Notes under the pieces: generated by a model
Told to the model about the DNA's origin: nothing
Seen by the model: only the letters and a program-made list of their open reading frames with translations
Database searches by the model: none
Position numbers and translations under genes: made by a program
Shown: positions 1-11,989 of the stretch, piece by piece
How positions within the stretch are numbered: position 1 is the first letter of the stretch
Layout of the letters: each line of letters begins with the position of its first letter
DNA from: Spongilla lacustris
Taxonomy: Eukaryota; Porifera; Demospongiae; Spongillida; Spongillidae
Assembly (NCBI GenBank): GCA_949361645.1
Contig: OX442416.1
Location: 12,335,350 to 12,399,349 of the forward strand
Length of the DNA: 64,000 nucleotides
Direction: 5' to 3'

Positions 1-3
1 TGA

Positions 4-217
4 CTACTGGAGTTGAATGGGTATTTCTAACATCTCTTTGGTAAGAGTTGGACGGTTCTTTAGCACATGATCAAGTTCAGTAGCTACTCTGGTGGTGAAG
101 TGATGGCCTCTAAGGTCAAGTGTCTTCAGTTTATAGTGTTCAAGACCCCTGGCCAGTGAATAAATAGCATCATCATCCAGACCACACCCTCTCAAGTCCA
201 GGTTTGCCAAAGTTTGG
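4..217 (-). CDS. Terminal LRR exon of an NLR-type gene (partial)
   Basis: The minus strand reads one full ribonuclease-inhibitor-type leucine-rich repeat (LANLDLRGCGLDDDAIYSLA) and a second (LKTLDLRGHHF), then a stop at 4-6. A plausible splice acceptor (pyrimidine-rich, ending ACAG at 218-220) precedes it, so this looks like the last exon of a multi-exon gene with LRRs on separate exons. It lies about 3 kb downstream, on the same strand, of the NLR segment at 3333-3794, and the two probably belonged to one gene. LRRs in NLR proteins sense ligand in the cytosol. The NLR assignment rests on the neighbouring segment; an LRR-only protein cannot be excluded. No stop or frameshift is seen in this exon. 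Confidence 0.55.
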
Positions 218-3200
218 CTGTTGGTCAGCAGATGTACAGAGGAGGGAACAACAAGACATCAGGTTCAATAAACACACACACTCCACACACACACTCCACA
301 CACACACTCCACACACACAATATAATTTCTTGGATGCAATCTAACATTGTCACCACTACAGACACCAAATGTGTGCAACTACTATGTATTATGAAGTTAC
401 CAAGACAACTATGCTTTGGTCATCAAACTTGTTCTCTGATAGATCAAGTGACATCTATGTGGTGTTCAGTCCAACAGCATTGCATAGGCCCTCTGGACAT
501 AAACCCCACCCACGAAGTTCAAGTGATGTGAGGACCTTGTTCTCTCTGAGCATTGTCCCTGTTTAATAAAAGTAATCATATTTTCATGCAAGCACCACAT
601 ATGAGTCAATTACCATGGAGAACTGTCATATACATGTACATGTCCAGAGGGGCTACCACATTTTACCAGATGCACAATTCACAAAGTCCTTTTGTACTTA
701 ATCCACAACTCCTTAGTCTAAGTGATGTGAGGACTTTGTTGTCTCTTAACTTTGACCCTGCAGCAGATAATCATTTTCATGAACCATACCAAATATGTTT
801 AAATGGCCTACAGGAGGTGCTTTGAGTTCAGATATAGGCGTCATGCACAGTGCCTTTTACAATGTAGATCCGAGAATATAATCTACAAGTAGATATATTT
901 AGTGTCCTTGGCTGACTAATTCTCAATGAATAAACTCGCTTTCTATTGGGAGCATGCTGTACGGCTGCTGAACTCCAAAGTAATGCATTTGCGTGAGGCA
1001 TGCACAATACACTTTTCCAAGGTGGCAAATAAACTATCAATTCAGATTGGTCTGAAGTGATTACTGCTGCCTGGCCATAACACTGATGTGCCGAATGCAA
1101 GAGTTTTGCTGAAAAGGAGCGGACCAGCCGACTAATTTGTTTTAATTAGTTATAAGTGTGATTGAAGTTCGAGAATGTTATAATTAGTTGGTCTGTATTT
1201 ACATAAAAGTTAGTTCAGTTATAACCCACAAAACAGTCCTTTTGTTCAGGATCCAGTTATAATGGTTATGCATTTCTACACTTCAACTGTACAGTGTAGC
1301 CACAAGTCTGGTTATTAGAGAAAGAATGGATGTGCACTGTAAGCTCCAATAAGAGTTATGCGAAAGGCTGCCGCAGTGAATTATAGTTCTGATAGAACAC
1401 GCGCGTCAGAGATATTTTAGAAATGTTCCTGCTATACATTCGGCTCAGTTTATATGTAAATTTGTCGATTGTAAGTGATGGTACACACTCCTGCCTTCAC
1501 AATCACCAGCTTTAAAATTCCTGCTGAAACCTGTACAATCAGAGCATCTGACTCCTTCAATGGTGGTTTCTGGATGGTATAAGCTGTTCACGATTGTGCA
1601 TAGCTGCCATTATAGCTGTGGGGCTCAGTAGATGTCAACCTTTTGATGCTACCCTGTCCAGTAGTATGTCAGATGCTGGTTTGATGGGAATCTTAAGACC
1701 ATCCTCTTAGCAGTACAAAAGTTTACAGTGTAGGGCTGGCGCCACCCATCCAGTTGGTCTAGTTTTCACCAGACTACGTTTCGACTCCTAAATAGGATTT
1801 TTATCCCATGCAATACAGTTATTTGTTTAAATGCCGGGAACGTTTGTGCTGTCGTTCTTCTCGACAATGATGTCCTTCTGCCAGAGTTGCAGGCAATAGA
1901 TGCCCAATCAGATGCCAAATCACACATGCAATCCAAAAATCTGGAATGTGAAAGAGGTGCTAAATGGACTACATAGGAGCCATTCCGCTTGATCTGATCA
2001 CAAATTTGCCACAAGCCAATGTCTCAAAACACATCCAATTACTCCTCACCCCCCCTGCCACGAACTTTGTGATGTCCAAGAGATTGCTTAGCACTCTGAG
2101 GAAGTTGAAGTCCTATCCGCCATTTAGGATGTCAAAGTTGTGACTCAATTCCTTGATAGTCCTTTATTACCACCAGGACCATATGGATGCGCTGCTAATG
2201 AAGAGCATTGGCATACATGTACATCCAGCGCAATGATTATTGAAAGACCACCTTTGCCATTTCGACTATCCGGTACAGTGTAATTCTAATATAAGGTAAT
2301 GTATCATAAACTGTTACGGCGGGCTACATTCTTTATTTTGCTTTTCAAAATGTCGAACATTTTTCTGAGGGGTTATCCTGGACACCCCCCCCCCCTCCAC
2401 CAACAACCACACCACTCACTAAGTCGTGCATCTGGGCCTGCAGCTGCTATCTGCTCCATGAGGCATACCATTGCAAAACACATCAATTCCAGTGGTGGCT
2501 GTGAAAGAAGATTCAGTGGAACACAGTGCATACTTCAGCTCACACTTATCAAAGGTGAACTAGGCTCATAAAGGACAACTGGAGGAGGGAGGAGGGGGAG
2601 GAGAAACCTGCAGCTATTCATGAGTGAATAAAGTGTCATACATTGTACCTGCCTGGTGGCCTCTACCAACTGGCAGGTGACCTCTTATTGGTGTGACCTG
2701 CATATACACTGAAGTACTCAAACACCTGTGCACACCATGATGTCATGTGCTTAGATAAAGTACACATACCTAATCAGTATGTTTCTGCCACTGAAATAGG
2801 ATCACAGTACACTTGTGATACATCCTCTCTGTGATCAGATGGCACTAATGGTTCTCTCCATGAAACACTTATACACACAGAACTATTGAGGCTGTATGCT
2901 GAAATCATCCCCAGAAGTGTCAATGTTGATAGCTATTTGCAACTATAAGAATGATTTGCTGCCTTGCTAGTCTCTGTTACACACACTCGGCCATTTTTAG
3001 GGATAAAACTGGACACAAATTGTATCGATCATTCATGCAATACACTAAGTCTGTTAGGAGAAGATTCGTCATGACTATAAGTTCTTAAATACCTACTGCG
3101 ACATGCTGCCACATGAAAACAAAGTGCTGTCCCTCCAGAATTCTATAGTGATATGATCTAACCATATACCAATACTGATTTATACGACTAATCATCATTG

Positions 3201-3332
3201 TTCAACCTTGTAGGCCATGCAGGTCAGTACCATGCAAGGCTCCCTTGCTCACTGGCATGCAATGACATGCAGAAATTATCTTTACAACCCTTTACCAAGG
3301 CCCCCAGCTTTGCCCTTAGCCTCATAGCTCAC
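218..3332. other. Intron or intergenic stretch, no firm gene
   Basis: I find no convincing exon here. An open stretch at 1766-2014 (-) of 82 codons shows no domain I recognise. A CA-rich run lies at 275-320 and short homopolymers at 2387-2397. If the LRR exon at the left edge and the NLR segment at 3333-3794 were one gene, this stretch would be its introns plus lost LRR exons. Confidence 0.3.
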
Positions 3333-3794
3333 CTAGAACAATAGCTCCTTGGTCCCCCAGTTTATGATTATATCCAAGGTCAATACTCTTGATGTAATCA
3401 AAGGCTCTTCTGTTCTCAACCACTGTTGCATTGATGGAGTTGTACCATAGTTCAAGGCTCCATGGCTGTCTGCTGTTGGCAATACAGTACCCAATAACAC
3501 TGTCAAATGGATCCTATGTTGTACCAGCCAATTTTAACTCCCACTCTCTATCACCCATACAATTCTGTATGAAGTCAGGGTCATGTGCTTCAAACAACCA
3601 ATGTAGGCTTTCAACCAGCCTTCATTTAGCCCCTTTTTGGAATGCTAAGATAATTTGGATATCATCTTGTGATTGGAACTTGGTCAGACCAACCATGAAC
3701 CTCACAACCATTGTCATATTGCTCTCATCAATAGATGTCCTTACAAACTCGGCCCTCTCACCAGGAGGCAGTGATGATAAGAGGTTTGACGAAA
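3333..3794 (-). pseudogene. NLR gene fragment: post-NACHT helical region plus first LRR, two stops
   Basis: One minus-strand frame reads SSLPPGERAEFVRTSIDESN, RFMVGLTKFQSQDDIQII, LVESLHWLFEAHDPDFIQN, then SVIGYCIANSRQPWSLELWY and IDLGYNHKLGDQGAIVL. This is the helical stretch that joins a NACHT ATPase to LRRs in the expanded NLR families of sponges, ending with a first LRR (family knowledge recalled, not searched). The frame is broken by TGA after FQKGAK and by TAG after KLAGTT, so this copy cannot encode an intact protein. A splice acceptor (AATAG) at 3795-3797 and a donor (GTGAGC) at 3327-3332 bound the segment as a former exon. No NACHT Walker motifs were found upstream within the window. 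Confidence 0.7.
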
Positions 3795-4769
3795 CTATTT
3801 GTTAAGGGTTCAATTTAAACTGTTTTATTAAAAGGATTCAATTTAAACGAAAGATAGATTTTAGGGTTCGAACATTTTGATAATAAAATACTTGAGCCAC
3901 GTGAGTTTAACTGATAACATTTAACTAAACCCCTTAAAAATCTTCCCTCTACCCAAACTAGCTCTTAATAAGTGACTTTGAGGGCACCCAAACCCTGATG
4001 ATGTACTGCCCTCATGCTACACGCTGGAACTCAATCATGCACTTTATCTCAGATGGCTATGGCTCATTAAAGACTATAGACAGAAGTCATGCAACTCAAT
4101 TCGAATGTGGTGCCTGTGGTCTTAGTTGAAACCATGCCATATTGTGCATGCAGAGGTGTGGCTTTAGTTGAAGCCATGCCATATTGTGCATGCAGATGTG
4201 CATGCATGCTTTGTTGTCATTCCAAGTCTATTTAGTATTTGAGGATTTCACTTATAATTCTGCTGCTGTGGACACCAAGAATAGAGTGTTTTCATTTGAA
4301 ACATATATTGATCTGATGCATATTGGAGTATCCCAAGAGGGGAAATGAATGCAACAATGAGATGTCGACAATTAATGCTATTTTTCAACCAGCTCATTCA
4401 AGCAACAAGCCTTTTGTGCTAGGTGCATGCATGTTGATGTGCGGAGCAGGGTTGTTAGGTGGGACCACCATGGTTGAGATGACATCGTTCCCTGACAGGA
4501 CAGACCCCAAGTACCTAATATTAGCACACCATGTTCTAGCTGTCATTAAGAAGGCTTGTCATGAATTCTGACCCAGTATGTTATATGAAGTTTTGCACTA
4601 CTGATTATAATGATGTTTATTAACATTAATTTTAACTAGTTTTGGATCTTGGATATGTGGGCGTTAATTCTCAAATTAAGAGGTTACCTGTGTAAGTTAT
4701 ATTAGAACATAAATATGCACACTGTACAAATATTGCAACTGTCTACAAGATATTGTAAATATTAATAAT
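3795..4769. other. No recognised gene; one small open frame
   Basis: The only open stretch is 4323-4571 (+), 82 codons, containing MVEMTSFPDRTDPKYLILAH. I recognise no domain, it starts from TTG rather than ATG, and no splice context stands out, so I do not call it a gene. A 37-nt segment (GCCATGCCATATTGTGCATG) is repeated in tandem near 4130-4192. Confidence 0.25.
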
Positions 4770-5050
4770 TATTGGTATTCGGATGATGGAGTATTGGCCG
4801 GTAATCACACAACAGTGTTGCATGCGTTGGAGCTAATAGAAGAAATGGGTCCCGACCTTGGACTTTCCATCAACCTAGCCAAATGTGAACTCTTCAGTCA
4901 TACTATCAGGTCCTCAAGCCAAGAAGCTGCTGTCTGTTCCATTAGAGATGGCTGACTCTGACCTCCATGTAGCGATCTCGTTGCTTCAAATTTGTGGAGG
5001 TTTCTGCAAGTTAGTCAACATTTCGAGAACCACTCCCCCATTGTCTATCC
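4770..5050 (+). pseudogene. Reverse transcriptase fragment of a retroelement
   Basis: The plus strand reads YWYSDDGVLAGNHTTVLHAL, then LIEEMGPDLGLSINLAKCEL. The YSDDG box is a variant of the catalytic Y-x-D-D motif of reverse transcriptases, and the following helix plus G-L-x-x-N-x-x-K-C-E is the usual thumb-proximal pattern. Past about 4910 the frame shifts more than once, so only part of the palm domain survives. No ends or target duplication could be assigned. The sequence is an isolated relic and not a working element. Confidence 0.65.
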
Positions 5051-5187
5051 TCTGAGGCTCTACATGTACCAGAGCACTGTTTACACGTGTCTAAAACTCT
5101 ATATATGTATGGGAAGAAAGGGTTTTATTAAATCATAGTTCATCAAATATTGATGGTCATGCCACATGAATCCCATGCATCTTCCCA

Positions 5188-5243
5188 CCATGCTAGCTAG
5201 CTACATGTAGCTACATGTAGCTACATGTAGCTAGCTAGCATGG
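5188..5243. repeat. Perfect 56-nt palindrome with internal tandem GCTACATGTA units
   Basis: The sequence runs CCATGCTAGCTAGC, then three copies of TACATGTAGC, then the mirror-image arm. Each half (28 nt) is the exact reverse complement of the other, so either strand can form a perfect hairpin or the duplex a cruciform. No coding sequence is nearby. Confidence 0.85.
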
Positions 5244-5691
5244 AAATGATGGCAAATAGTCAGCCACAGTCTACACCTCCAGTTTGCTGTGGACTCAAAG
5301 TTTGGCAGAAAGTGCTGTCATATTATCTGTCCTATCGTTCATCATAACCGATACTCACTTGTCAGGCATAAAGTGACATCTGCTCAACCCCACATGTACA
5401 TGTGTACATGCATGATTAATTTGCTGGTTACAAATTGCATACCTTCCTACATTTAAATTTAGACCCAATCATCTAGCAATGAAGTTATCATAAAATGTAC
5501 ACATGAATTTCAAAATGAGTATAGCTGGTGCACATGTAAAGGCTTTCATACTGACCGTACAACACTTCTGGATCGATATAACGCAAGTGGCTAATGCTTG
5601 GCCTTTGCTATAATTTGTGCATTGTATACATGTATATTGAAACGCCTCCTTATACGTGTTGCATGCAACTCAATGAATATGAATTAAAAAA

Positions 5692-5873
5692 ATATTAGCA
5701 AACCACAACAGCGAATTGAAATTATTATCTAAGCTTAAAAGTGTAATGAATTTGCACTTAACATTGTGTATGGAAACCTTAATTAAGCTTAGATAATAAT
5801 ATGTGCATACATGTATATAGCAACTAGCACCTACATGTACAAAGGTATTCAATTCGCTGTTGTGGTTTGCTAA
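5692..5873. mobile_element. Small foldback MITE
   Basis: The outer arms (5692-5717 and 5848-5873) match as exact reverse complements, beginning ATTAGCAAACCACAACAGCG. A second pair of arms, containing ATTATTATCTAAGCTTA, lies at 5722-5738 and 5784-5800. The element is about 180 bp, AT-rich and non-coding. TA flanks are possible but ambiguous because the surroundings are AT-rich. Confidence 0.7.
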
Positions 5874-7036
5874 TAAACTTATGATGAGACGGGTTCACTA
5901 CAAAGGAAACATCGCGCATGGAACCATATAAAGCATATTAGCTAATTACGTGTAATTTACGCGTGTTGTGACGAACACGCTTTTGTGTATAAACATGACA
6001 TGCTTGTCAGTATTCCAAACAGTAAGTAAACAGCTGGTGTCGGAAAACGCCTTATCCAGCCATTAGTATATTACCCTCAGCCATGCACGTCAAGGCATGC
6101 CACGTACATGTACATGTATACATACTATATATATAATTATATCATAATTATGTTTTTATTTTTTATATTTTTATAATGAAGTGGGTAAAAGGTACTGCAT
6201 GGTAAGCGATTCGCGACCGCCTCCATTTGATGTGTGCATGGCTCGCGTTTAATTTATAATATACCACATTACAAATTGCAGCTGGTGGAATAAGATTTAA
6301 ACCAAGTGATTTACAACATTCTGAGCAGCTTATACGTACAGGTATGTGACGTAGAATGCATAGCATGCATGCACGATGCGCCTTAAGCTTCTGGGCATTC
6401 GTATAATTAGTCCTTTAATTGTATGTCCCATTACCAAAATTACATTGGTGTCGTGCACTCGTGGGTGCCCCATCATTGCTACATGCATCAGGTCGTATCC
6501 ATTGATGTTTAATTGGCAAAATATCACTAATATATGATATATACAACAGCTAGCACTACAACTCCTGTCAGTATAACATGGAGGAGCATTTGGATGTATT
6601 CGAGCAATTGATATGTATTTTTTTTATAACTTCAGTAGCATGCGTCAAATAATATAACATGCATGCATGATGCATATATATTCAATATGCAAAACAACGT
6701 AGATCTTTGCAGATTATCCATCTACATGCATACAAGCTGTTAATCGAATTCAAATTAATTAAGGGAATAAATAAAAGTTATCTCATGTGGGACCGAACGT
6801 AACAGATTTAAAAATGAACTGAGTGTTCAAATGACTTTGGGGCTTCCTTACATAATAATGCAGCACTAAATTACATTTCGTACCCACAAATGGCAGGAAA
6901 CCCAAAAGACTTAATTACTGGAGTATACGTCACGGTTTAATGAAATACACAAATAGTTACTTTGCTTCAACCAAAGTACATATTACCTTTTAGTACGCTC
7001 GCGCATAGCATATGGCGGTGTTGCCTGCATGTAGGA
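5874..7036. other. AT-rich upstream region of the receptor gene
   Basis: No coding sequence recognised. The region is rich in TACATGTA- and TGCATGCA-type words. Its last part, about 6865-6955, shares short blocks with the sequence just upstream of the second receptor copy near 26150-26180, so the duplicated block extends a little upstream of the coding region. Confidence 0.4.
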
Positions 7037-8023
7037 ATGATCGTCTCCTTTAACTACAGCAACGAGTCCGCCACGTCAAGCAACTGCTGGAGTACTGGGT
7101 ATGAGTTGGATAAATTCGTCCCGTCGTATCAGCCACCGATACAGGCAGCAGCGTTTTTACTCTACTTATCGCTCGGAATTCCGTTGAATGCCGTGATCGT
7201 GGTTCTGGCGGTGAAATTCAAAGACCTTCATCAGAGAGATTTCGCCATGACGCTGCAAGTCGTGGCAGCTGACGTCGTCTTTGTGCTGTGCCTTCCCTTC
7301 GCGATAGGTACGACGCTCGGGGGTAGCCACAAACTCGTGCCCGCAGAATGTAACGTGATGGGATTCGTAAAAATGTTCGTCAACTTCGTGCGGTTTATGA
7401 TGATGTTCGTGCTCTCCCTCGACCGCTTCAGCAACGTCTTCTTTCCTTTCTCCTACGCTATGTACGGAACGAAGGTCTGCGTCTTCCTGTCGGTGACAGT
7501 ATGGATGCTAGCGGCGGCCGTGGCCACCGTTCCGCTGACTATGGACTGCTACGGATACGTACCGAACTTTGGTTTCTGCATGATTCAGCCCTACTGCGCG
7601 GTAAAGTGCAGGTCGCTCACCATCGGCATCGTGTGTGTGATGATAACGTTTGGGGGCATCGTCCCCACACTATTCTACTTCTTGATGTTCCTAAAGGCTA
7701 GGATGCTAGCCAAGAGCAACGTGGCGCTCACACCATCATCACAGCACAGCTCTCGTCCCCACATCACATTCCTGTGGTTGCTCGGGACACTCATCGGATG
7801 TTCCGTTCCCATCACAATTGCCCTGGTGACGTTCCCCCTTCTATACTATAAGCACCCGAACGCTTTCTGGATTTTCTTCGGGATTAGCATGACGGCGTTC
7901 GAAGCTATCGTAGTGGCGGACCCCATCATGATTATGAGAAACAGGGACTTCAAGATAGCTGCCGGATCGGTCGCTACGAGACTAAAGGGTTTCCTGCTGA
8001 GGACCAGCAAAGGCCCACACTAA
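7037..8023 (+). CDS. Rhodopsin-like (class A) G protein-coupled receptor, intronless
   Basis: This encodes a 328-residue seven-helix membrane receptor; ligand unknown. Helices lie at about 36-60, 70-92, 105-131, 147-167, 193-219, 242-268 and 276-300. Class A landmarks are visible: N51 in TM1 (GIPLN), D79 in TM2 (LQVVAAD), C105 at the top of TM3, DRF at 129-131 in place of DRY, W156 in TM4, CSVP at 255-258 in TM6, and DPIMI at 295-299 where NPxxY normally sits. Two N-glycosylation sites (NYS, NES) lie in the short N-terminus. I chose the ATG at 7037 because the second copy starts at the matching ATG and the upstream in-frame extension has no ATG. The C-terminal tail is short and basic. There are no introns. 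Orphan receptor; family assignment is by motif only. Confidence 0.85.
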   Translation: MIVSFNYSNESATSSNCWSTGYELDKFVPSYQPPIQAAAFLLYLSLGIPLNAVIVVLAVKFKDLHQRDFAMTLQVVAADVVFVLCLPFAIGTTLGGSHKLVPAECNVMGFVKMFVNFVRFMMMFVLSLDRFSNVFFPFSYAMYGTKVCVFLSVTVWMLAAAVATVPLTMDCYGYVPNFGFCMIQPYCAVKCRSLTIGIVCVMITFGGIVPTLFYFLMFLKARMLAKSNVALTPSSQHSSRPHITFLWLLGTLIGCSVPITIALVTFPLLYYKHPNAFWIFFGISMTAFEAIVVADPIMIMRNRDFKIAAGSVATRLKGFLLRTSKGPH

Positions 8024-8160
8024 GAAGGCCAACCATGCATCAAGCAACTCAGCACAGGTTTATTAAACAGGACATCTTTAATGGATCATGCACGTGCAAA
8101 ACCTGCAACGATTATGTATGTACATGCATTGTATAAGTTGCTGTATCTGTTGCTAGGCTA

Positions 8161-9901
8161 CAGTGGAAACCATGATACATGACATTAAAATTTTTTTCCT
8201 GCTCTTCAATGTTTGGAATTGGTTTTAACAATAATGGTATGAACTATCGAAATTCTAATAATGCAGTTTGGTTGGCAAACTAGTTGCCAACAAGAGCTTG
8301 AAATTGAAACTTGTCACGTGACTTCTTGGTTTCTATTTTTGGAAATATGTGCCCCTCGTTCAGCAAAATTAATTCTAGCTCATTTCTCTTCCGTTCGGAA
8401 ACGGATGGGGCTGAACGTTGGCACATAACTACCACTCACATAACTACATCACTTGGTCGGGCCAATTGTTGAATGCGGTAAACAGTTTGAGGACCGCGGC
8501 TGCAAATGTGCTGTTTTAGGGGGAGACGCGTTTAGCTGTTTGTCTCGTATCGCGTTGTGTTTATGCTACCATAAGTTCACAGTGCATAGAAAACAGATAT
8601 TTCTATCTGAAACGCTCGTTTAATGTCAACTTTCGTTTACTTTGTCGCAAAAAAGTTTGCCTCGAAAGGTTGGGTCCTAAAAGTCAGCCATTTTCGGATG
8701 AATAACATTACAATTATTTACATTATTGTGGTTATCGTTGTTATGAGTGAAGCGAACAAGCTGAAAACGGCTACCACGAAGAGCAAGCAAAGAGGTACTG
8801 CCACAATGGGAAGGTTTGAAACAAAGGAATGCTCCAAGGGGAAACCCCAAAGCTGCAGGTTTTAAGCAAAGAACTTGAATCGTTAGCTCAGCATTGATGC
8901 TAGGGCACTCGCACTGAGAATGTACTACATTGACCTGAGCACTCTTTGCATTAATCAGAGAAATTACCTCGCTCAGTTCGATGTAGTACATTATCTATGC
9001 GAGCATCGATCCTAGCATCAATGTCAGACAGGTTTGGCATGTGCTGGGCTAACGATTCCAGTTCCTTGCTCGTTATTTCTGAGTAATAAGATGCAATCCT
9101 TTGAGTTCGACTCGTCAACTTGATAGATTTAACGATTGCCTCTTCAAACCTGCAGCTCTGGGATTTCCCCTTGGAGCACTTTTTTTTTTCTTTCAAACTT
9201 TCCCAAAGTGGCAGTACCTCTTTGTTAGCTCTTCGTAGTAGCCCGCGTGATACTGGACCTTTCGTTCGGTTCCGAAAAGAACCGTTATCCGCTTGTTCGC
9301 TTCTTCCATCTTCACTCATAACAACGATAACCACAATAATGTAAATAATTGTAATGTTATTCATCCGAAAATGGCTGACTTTTAGGACCCAACCTTTCGA
9401 GGCTAACTTTTTTGCAACAATGTAAACGAAAGTTGACATTAAACGAGCGTTTCATATAGACATATCTGTTTTCTATGCATTGTGAACTTATGGTAGCATA
9501 AACACAACGCGATACGAGACAAACAGCTAAACGCGTCTCCCCCTAAAACAGCACATTTGCAGCCGCGGTCCTCAAACTGTTTACCGCATTCAACATTTGG
9601 CCCGACCAAGTGATATAGTTATGTGCGTGGTAGTTATATGCCAACGTTCAGCCCCATCCGTTTCCGAACGGAAGAGAAATGAGCTAGAATTACTTTTGCT
9701 GAACGAGAGGCACACATTTCCAAAAATAGAAACCAAGAAGTCACGTGACAAGTTTCAATTTCAAGCTCTTGTTGACAACTAGTTTGCCAACCAAACTGCA
9801 TTGTTAGAATTTCATTATTTTATACCATTATTGTTAAAACCAATTCCAAACATTGAAGAGCAGGAAAAAAATTTTAATGTCATGTACCACGGTTTCCACT
9901 G
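8161..9901. mobile_element. TA-flanked foldback transposon with arms of about 0.7 kb
   Basis: The element starts CAGTGGAAACC and ends GGTTTCCACTG, with TA on each side (8159-8160 and 9902-9903). The left arm (8161 to about 8860) is the near-exact reverse complement of the right arm (about 9200-9901). The asymmetric middle contains sequence present in one orientation only. CAGT termini with a TA duplication fit the Tc1/mariner/pogo group, but no transposase is seen, so the class is an inference. The paralogous site beside the second receptor copy lacks the insertion. Confidence 0.85.
8951..9439 (-). CDS. Uncharacterised ORF inside the foldback element
   Basis: There are 162 codons from ATG at 9439. 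The N-terminal part includes a hydrophobic run (NNITIIYIIVVIVVM) and is repeated in the opposite arm at 8623-8865 (+), where it is cut short by a deletion. The C-terminal half is charged (ITSKELESLAQHMPNLSDID). I recognise no domain. It may be a remnant of the element's own protein or chance openness of an inverted repeat. Confidence 0.2.
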   Translation of the reverse strand: MSTFVYIVAKKLASKGWVLKVSHFRMNNITIIYIIVVIVVMSEDGRSEQADNGSFRNRTKGPVSRGLLRRANKEVLPLWESLKEKKKCSKGKSQSCRFEEAIVKSIKLTSRTQRIASYYSEITSKELESLAQHMPNLSDIDARIDARIDNVLHRTERGNFSD

Positions 9902-10422
9902 TAAGTGCGCCACAGCTAATGTTAATATACTTTGCCGCACCGTTGTGATCAGTAAAAATTAAGATTACCTCACGTTTTACTATGAGGAATGTGTAATGAC
10001 GAATTCACCAAAGTGAGCTAGCATAATCATCTAATACGCAGAGGGCAAGGTACATGTAGAAGTGCATAATATATGAAATGCGTCGAAAGTGGCACAACAT
10101 TCTGCTTGTAAATATGTTGTGTCAGACTACACATGCAGACTAAACACATGTTTAGTCTGTGACACAACAGGATATAGCTCAGGGTGGTTAAGGCAAGCTA
10201 CCCCAGCAATATATGTTGACATCATGTAAACAACATGTCGCTCGCGCGGCGCCAAATAGCTAAGTAACGATAACGCCCACCGCGCGCGCGTGCGCATTAT
10301 TTGAATATGTAAGGTTACTTATTCATACATGTAGCTAGCTAGCTGACTCTGTCCTCGACCTTTCGATCGTATTGGTGAATTGGAGGAATTCCGATCCGAA
10401 AGCAGCGTCCGCTCCACCCGAA

Positions 10423-10468
10423 CCAGCGGAGCCGTTAGTTGTATTAATACAACTAACGGCTCCGCTGG
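10423..10468. repeat. Perfect 46-nt palindrome
   Basis: CCAGCGGAGCCGTTAGTTG followed by TATT and then the exact reverse complement gives two 23-nt arms with no loop. It sits within a short GC-richer region (10340-10520) unlike its AT-rich surroundings. Confidence 0.9.
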
Positions 10469-10924
10469 CTGAGTCACGGTTCGATCACTACATCTCTCTT
10501 CGGCTTTGCCGCGCTGTTCATAATGGAGCAAGTGGTATCTGAATGCTGCTGGTAAGTACATGTGTATTTATATATGTTGGGCGTAGCCCGGTGCCGTAAG
10601 CTTGCATGCATGTGCCTATTAAACTATGTTGTGCGTTTTATAAATTATGCATGTATACAATTGAACCAAGTTTCTGATGCTATGTGTTGCAGTACATGGT
10701 GTGAGTGTGTAATCACGGTTTCTTGCACTGTATATTTATTGTGCATTGTTTGTGTGTGTGTGTGTTTGTGTGTGTATGACACACCCTATGCATATATTTA
10801 AATACCACACATACATATACAGCACTACAATGATGGTACCTGTGAAATCCTACACTGTCACACACACCTAATCTACATGTACATACACATACTCCCTTGT
10901 TGTAGATGCACCCATTCTGCACAT

Positions 10925-11785
10925 CCACCCACTCTACTCACACTCACACCCACCCAGTATATGCGCACTCCCTCACACCCACCCACTCTACACACACTCC
11001 CTCACACCCCCACTCTACACACACTCCCTCACACCCACCCACTCTAAACACACTCCCTCACACCCACCCACTCTACACACACTCCCTCACACCCACCCAC
11101 TCTACACCCACTCCCTCACACCCACTCAACCCACACTCCCTCACACCCACTCTACACACACTCCCTAGCTCACACCCACTCTACCCACACTCCCTCACAC
11201 CCACTCTACCCACACTCCCTCACACTCACCCACTCTACCCACACTCCCTCACACCCACTCTACACACACTCCCTCATGTCCACCCACTCTACACACACTC
11301 TCTCACACCCACCCACTCTACCCACACTCCCTCACACCCACTGTACCCACACTCCCTCACACCCACTCTACCCACACTCCCTCATACCCACTCTACCCAC
11401 ACTCCCTCACACCCACTCTACCCACACTCCTTCACACCCACTCTACCCACACTCTCTCACACCCACTCTACCCACACCCACTCTACCCACACTCCCTCAC
11501 ACCCACTCTACCCACACTCCCTCACACCCACCCACTCTACACACACTCCCTCACACCCACCCACTCTATGCACATTCCCTCACACCCACCCACTCTATGC
11601 ACACTCCCTCACATCCACTCTACACACACTCCCTCACGCCCACTCTACACACACTCCCTCACACCCACCCACTCTATGCACACTCCCTCACATCCACTCT
11701 ACACACATTCCCTCACACCTACTCTACACACACTCCCTCACACCCTCTATACACACACTCCATACACACTCCTTCACACCCAAAC
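10925..11785. repeat. CA/CT-rich minisatellite, about 860 bp
   Basis: Dozens of variable copies of a unit of roughly 23-29 bp built from CTCTACACACACTCCCTCAC plus CCCAC spacers. Long frames across it (10906-11964 and 11276-12043, +) encode only HTHSTHTPSHPL-type repeats and are artefacts. A small TG-rich mirror tract follows at 11795-11990. Confidence 0.95.
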
Positions 11786-11989
11786 AGAATGGAAGATATT
11801 CCTTCCGTCCCATGTGGAAGTGGAGGTGGTGGGAGTGGTATGATGATACCTGTAATATGTGGAAGTGGAGGTGGTGCAATGGTACCAGTGAGGAGTGTGT
11901 ATGTGGGAGGGTATGTGTGCATAGATGTAATGGTATCATTGTATACATGGGAGTGGTTTTATAAGCACCTAGGTGTGTGTGTGTGTGTG

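Noticed and set aside
4323..4571. 82-codon plus-strand frame
   Set aside because: No ATG at its start, no domain, no splice context; kept only as a note.
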